DNA of 64,000 nt from Brenneria bubanii. Lineage in GTDB: Bacteria; Pseudomonadota; Gammaproteobacteria; Enterobacterales; Enterobacteriaceae. The stretch covers positions 372,001 through 436,000 of the forward strand of contig NZ_JAKMAJ010000002.1 in assembly GCF_022378355.1 (NCBI RefSeq). Direction: 5' to 3'. Below the pieces are notes generated by a model. It did no database searches, was not told where the DNA came from, and saw only the letters and a list, made by a program, of their open reading frames with translations. Positions 59,845 to 64,000 of this stretch are shown piece after piece (within the stretch, counting starts at the first letter, position 1; each line of letters opens with the position of its first letter). The position numbers were made by a program, and so were the translations under genes.

Positions 59845-60411
59845 TTACTTAACGCGAGAAACGTATTCGCCAGAGCGGGTATCGACTTTAATCACTTCGC
59901 CAATCTGCACGAACAACGGTACTTTAACGACGGCGCCAGTGGTCAGGGTCGCAGGTTTGCCGCCCGTACCGGCGGTATCGCCTTTCAGGCCTGGGTCGGT
60001 ATCGACAATTTCCAGCTCGACAAAATTCGGCGGCGTGACGGAGATGGGCTGACCGTTCCACAAGGTCACGATGCATTCAGCCTGATCAAGCAGCCATTTA
60101 GCGTTATCGCCAACGGCTTTTTCATCCGCGGCCAACTGTTCAAACGATTCATTATTCATGAAGTGCCAGAACTCACCGTCGTTGTACAGGTAAGTCAGGT
60201 TCATATCCACGACATCCGCACCTTCAGCCGAATCTGTGGATTTAAAGGTTTTTTCAATCAGTTTTCCGGTCAATAAACGGCGCATTTTCACACGAGCGAA
60301 AGCCTGCCCTTTACCCGGCTTAACGAATTCACTCGATTCGATAGCGTAAGGCTCGCCGTCCAACATGATTTTAAGACCGGAACGAAAATCGTTGCTAAAA
60401 TAAGTCGCCAT
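59845..60411 (-). CDS. efp: Elongation factor P
   Basis: 188 aa, the exact E. coli length. The modified Lys34 lies in V-K-P-G-K34-G-Q-A-F, and the three OB-like domains are intact. It rescues ribosomes stalled on polyproline. It is divergent from epmB across 41 bp, and epmA lies 5 kb away, so ligase, aminomutase and substrate are all in the window. Confidence 0.97.
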   Translation of the reverse strand: MATYFSNDFRSGLKIMLDGEPYAIESSEFVKPGKGQAFARVKMRRLLTGKLIEKTFKSTDSAEGADVVDMNLTYLYNDGEFWHFMNNESFEQLAADEKAVGDNAKWLLDQAECIVTLWNGQPISVTPPNFVELEIVDTDPGLKGDTAGTGGKPATLTTGAVVKVPLFVQIGEVIKVDTRSGEYVSRVK

Positions 60412-60452
60412 AAAGGCCCTCTATATTATTTGATACTGGTACTAAGCCAAAA

Positions 60453-61484
60453 ATGGCACACATTGTAACCCTAAATATACCTTCCAGAGAAGATTGGTTG
60501 CAGCAACTTGCGGACGTAATTACCGATCCCGACGAGTTATTGCGACTGCTGGCGCTAGATCATCATGCAGAACTCCGGCAAGGATATGATGCCCGCAGGC
60601 TTTTTCCGCTGCGCGTACCGCGCGCATTCGCCGCGCGGATGCAAAAGGGAAACGCTCAAGACCCCCTTCTGTTGCAGGTTTTAACGGCAAGAGAAGAGTT
60701 CATCGCCGCTCCGGGTTTCACTCACGACCCCTTGGATGAACAACACAGCGTGGTGCCGGGATTGCTTCACAAATACCAAAATCGTGCGCTGCTGCTGGTT
60801 AAAGGCGCTTGCGCCGTGAACTGCCGCTATTGTTTCCGCAGACATTTTCCGTATCAGGAAAATCAGGGGAATAAGGCAAACTGGCGTCAGGCGTTGGACT
60901 ATATACGCCAACATCACGAACTGGATGAAATCATTTTTTCCGGCGGCGATCCATTGATGGCCAAAGACCATGAGCTTGACTGGCTGATAACCGAACTGGA
61001 AAAAATTCCCCACCTGAAACGCCTGCGTATCCACAGCCGCTTGCCGGTAGTCATCCCGGCGCGCATCACCGAAACGTTATGTCGGCGGCTGTCACAAACA
61101 TCGCTTCAGGTACTGCTGGTCACGCATATTAACCATGCTCAGGAAATCGATGCTGATTTAACACAAAGTATGGTTCATTTGCGCCGTGCGGGCGTGACAT
61201 TACTCAATCAAAGCGTGCTGCTGCGCGGCGTTAATGACAACGCGGACACACTGGCGGACTTAAGCCACGCTCTGTTTGACGCCGGCATCCTTCCCTACTA
61301 CCTCCATGTTTTAGATAAAGTTCAGGGCGCGGCTCATTTTCTGATCGACGACGACGAAGCGCGTACGCTGGTCAGGGCCTTATTAACCAGAGTCTCTGGT
61401 TATCTGGTTCCCCGGCTGGCACGGGAAATTGGCGGTGAGGCCAGCAAAACGCCATTGGATCTGGAATTAAAGCAAAGTCGGTAA
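60453..61484 (+). CDS. epmB: EF-P lysine 2,3-aminomutase EpmB
   Basis: 343 aa. The radical-SAM motif is C-A-V-N-C-R-Y-C (CxxxCxxC), followed by S-G-G-D-P-L and the PLP Lys in D-K-V-Q-G-A. It converts lysine to (R)-beta-lysine for EpmA. Divergent from efp. Confidence 0.96.
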   Translation: MAHIVTLNIPSREDWLQQLADVITDPDELLRLLALDHHAELRQGYDARRLFPLRVPRAFAARMQKGNAQDPLLLQVLTAREEFIAAPGFTHDPLDEQHSVVPGLLHKYQNRALLLVKGACAVNCRYCFRRHFPYQENQGNKANWRQALDYIRQHHELDEIIFSGGDPLMAKDHELDWLITELEKIPHLKRLRIHSRLPVVIPARITETLCRRLSQTSLQVLLVTHINHAQEIDADLTQSMVHLRRAGVTLLNQSVLLRGVNDNADTLADLSHALFDAGILPYYLHVLDKVQGAAHFLIDDDEARTLVRALLTRVSGYLVPRLAREIGGEASKTPLDLELKQSR

Positions 61485-61504
61485 CTGCCTGGCAGGAATA
61501 GAAA

Positions 61505-61528
61505 TACCCGGTGACATCTCACCGGGTA
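61505..61528. terminator. Hairpin between convergent epmB and yjeI
   Basis: TACCCGGTGA-CATC-TCACCGGGTA is a perfect 10-bp stem. Only weak T-rich sequence follows on either side, so termination may be partial. Confidence 0.6.
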
Positions 61529-61545
61529 ATCATGCTAATTCAGGC

Positions 61546-61890
61546 TTATGGGCACTTGTAAACGCTGCCGACCATTTTGCTATCCAGTGGAACAAACCCT
61601 GACCAGAATGTTTCACTGGGGCTGCTCACGCCATAGAGGGTATTGCCCCCCATTGCCGCCGCTTTATTGCGTAAATCATTCGCAGCGCCACGCATCGTGC
61701 TGCCATCATTATGATTGCCGGAAAACCAGTTGCTCTGGCTGCCGCTAATCTGCCCCAGCAGTTGACATTCGCTGGCGGGCTTTGTCTCGGTAAACTTAAC
61801 GTTTTGTCCTGCGGGACTAAGTTGATTGCCGGTACTGCATCCCGCCAACAATACGGCGGCAGAAAAGCCGAGTAATACGCGGATCCGCAT
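61546..61890 (-). CDS. yjeI: DUF4156 lipoprotein YjeI
   Basis: 114 aa from the ATG at 61890, which has GGAGGGG upstream; the frame extends 7 codons further. The lipobox is L-L-A-G-C, and the mature part has E-C-Q-L-L-G-Q, G-S-T-M-R-G-A-A-N-D-L-R-N-K-A and a C-terminal V-Y-K-C-P, as in E. coli YjeI. Function unknown. Gene order beside epmB/efp is conserved. Confidence 0.9.
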   Translation of the reverse strand: MRIRVLLGFSAAVLLAGCSTGNQLSPAGQNVKFTETKPASECQLLGQISGSQSNWFSGNHNDGSTMRGAANDLRNKAAAMGGNTLYGVSSPSETFWSGFVPLDSKMVGSVYKCP

Positions 61891-62129
61891 GTTCCCCTCC
61901 ATGATATTCAAAATAAAATACGCTGGGATTCATCATCCTGCGATGCAAGGCGCGCTGACTGTTCCCATGGTTATTAATGCCATGAGCCCATTTAATATTC
62001 TATACCTTAAAAGCCAGCGGAGATGATTCATTGCGCAATCAGAGGATAATCAAGCTTAGCACATCGATAAGCGCGGCCATCAATCAGCAGCGAGACGGCG
62101 AACCGAACGACGGCGCGCAGGGTGAGCAT

Positions 62130-62156
62130 AAAAAAAGGCGGAAGATCCGCCTTTTC
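62130..62156 (-). terminator. Terminator of pgi
   Basis: On the minus strand AAGGCGGA-3 nt-TCCGCCTT is followed by six T residues, just past the pgi stop. Confidence 0.88.
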
Positions 62157-62169
62157 CGCTATGGCTGAC

Positions 62170-64000
<1,831 letters not shown>

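Overview
The window looks like the chromosome of a plant-associated enterobacterium, most likely Pectobacteriaceae (Brenneria/Pectobacterium/Dickeya-like). The housekeeping genes are close to their E. coli counterparts and follow the E. coli 94-95 min order in inverted orientation: hflC-hflK-hflX-hfq-miaA-mutL-amiB-tsaE-nnr | queG ... tRNA-Gly ... orn | rsgA-psd-mscM | epmA | frdABCD ... ecnB, efp | epmB, yjeI, pgi. The taxon is an inference from gene order and protein similarity recalled from memory; no search was run.

Layout. (1) 1-11.1 kb: the hfq superoperon (RNA chaperone, tRNA modification, mismatch repair, cell-wall amidase, NAD(P)HX repair) and the divergent queG. (2) 11.1-47.5 kb: about 36 kb between queG and orn, where E. 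coli has only a tandem array of three tRNA-Gly genes. Here three identical tRNA-Gly(GCC) genes (20380-20455, 35407-35482, 47527-47602, all minus) are spread across the region. Each has a P4-type integrase on its 3' side: an N-terminal scrap at about 20.1 kb, a full-length gene with one stop codon at 34-35.2 kb, and an intact gene at 45.9-47.3 kb. A fourth copy of the integrase/tRNA flank, ending in a tRNA stub, lies at 40.66-40.86 kb. The region reads as serial accretion of integrative elements at a tRNA-Gly array. (3) 47.5-64 kb: the conserved backbone resumes (orn, rsgA, psd, mscM, epmA, fumarate reductase, EF-P and its modification enzymes, pgi).

Cargo. The segment next to queG carries ahpCF, a DMT exporter with a LysR regulator, an ankyrin lipoprotein, a ketopantoate-reductase-like enzyme and an orphan immunity-like gene. 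The segment between tRNA copies 1 and 2 (20.5-35.4 kb) carries the most unusual set: a GH13 alpha-glucosidase with the RLDRD motif of sucrose isomerases, a Tat-type cupin-like protein in an apparent operon with a 1133-aa GH31 protein whose active site looks like alpha-1,4-glucan lyase, and a convergent old-yellow-enzyme flavoprotein. I propose this as a candidate bacterial anhydrofructose pathway. A decayed GH1 gene and a TetR/MFS pair follow. The segment between copies 2 and 3 holds a three-gene operon (PEP-synthase/rifampin-phosphotransferase-like, PAP2 phosphatase/transferase, PlsC-like acyltransferase), then a younger element with a ParD/ParE-type module, a GIY-YIG nuclease, duplicated EexN-type lipoproteins, a truncated recombinase, a Ner-like regulator, two tandem XRE regulators and the intact integrase.

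Together, the backbone encodes central functions: translation rescue through EF-P beta-lysylation (efp, epmA and epmB all present), anaerobic respiration with an FNR-type frd promoter, and phosphatidylserine decarboxylation with an osmotic safety valve. The tRNA-Gly locus acts as the accessory hotspot. Its cargo points to sugar and starch metabolism, membrane lipid chemistry and inter-bacterial or plasmid conflict.
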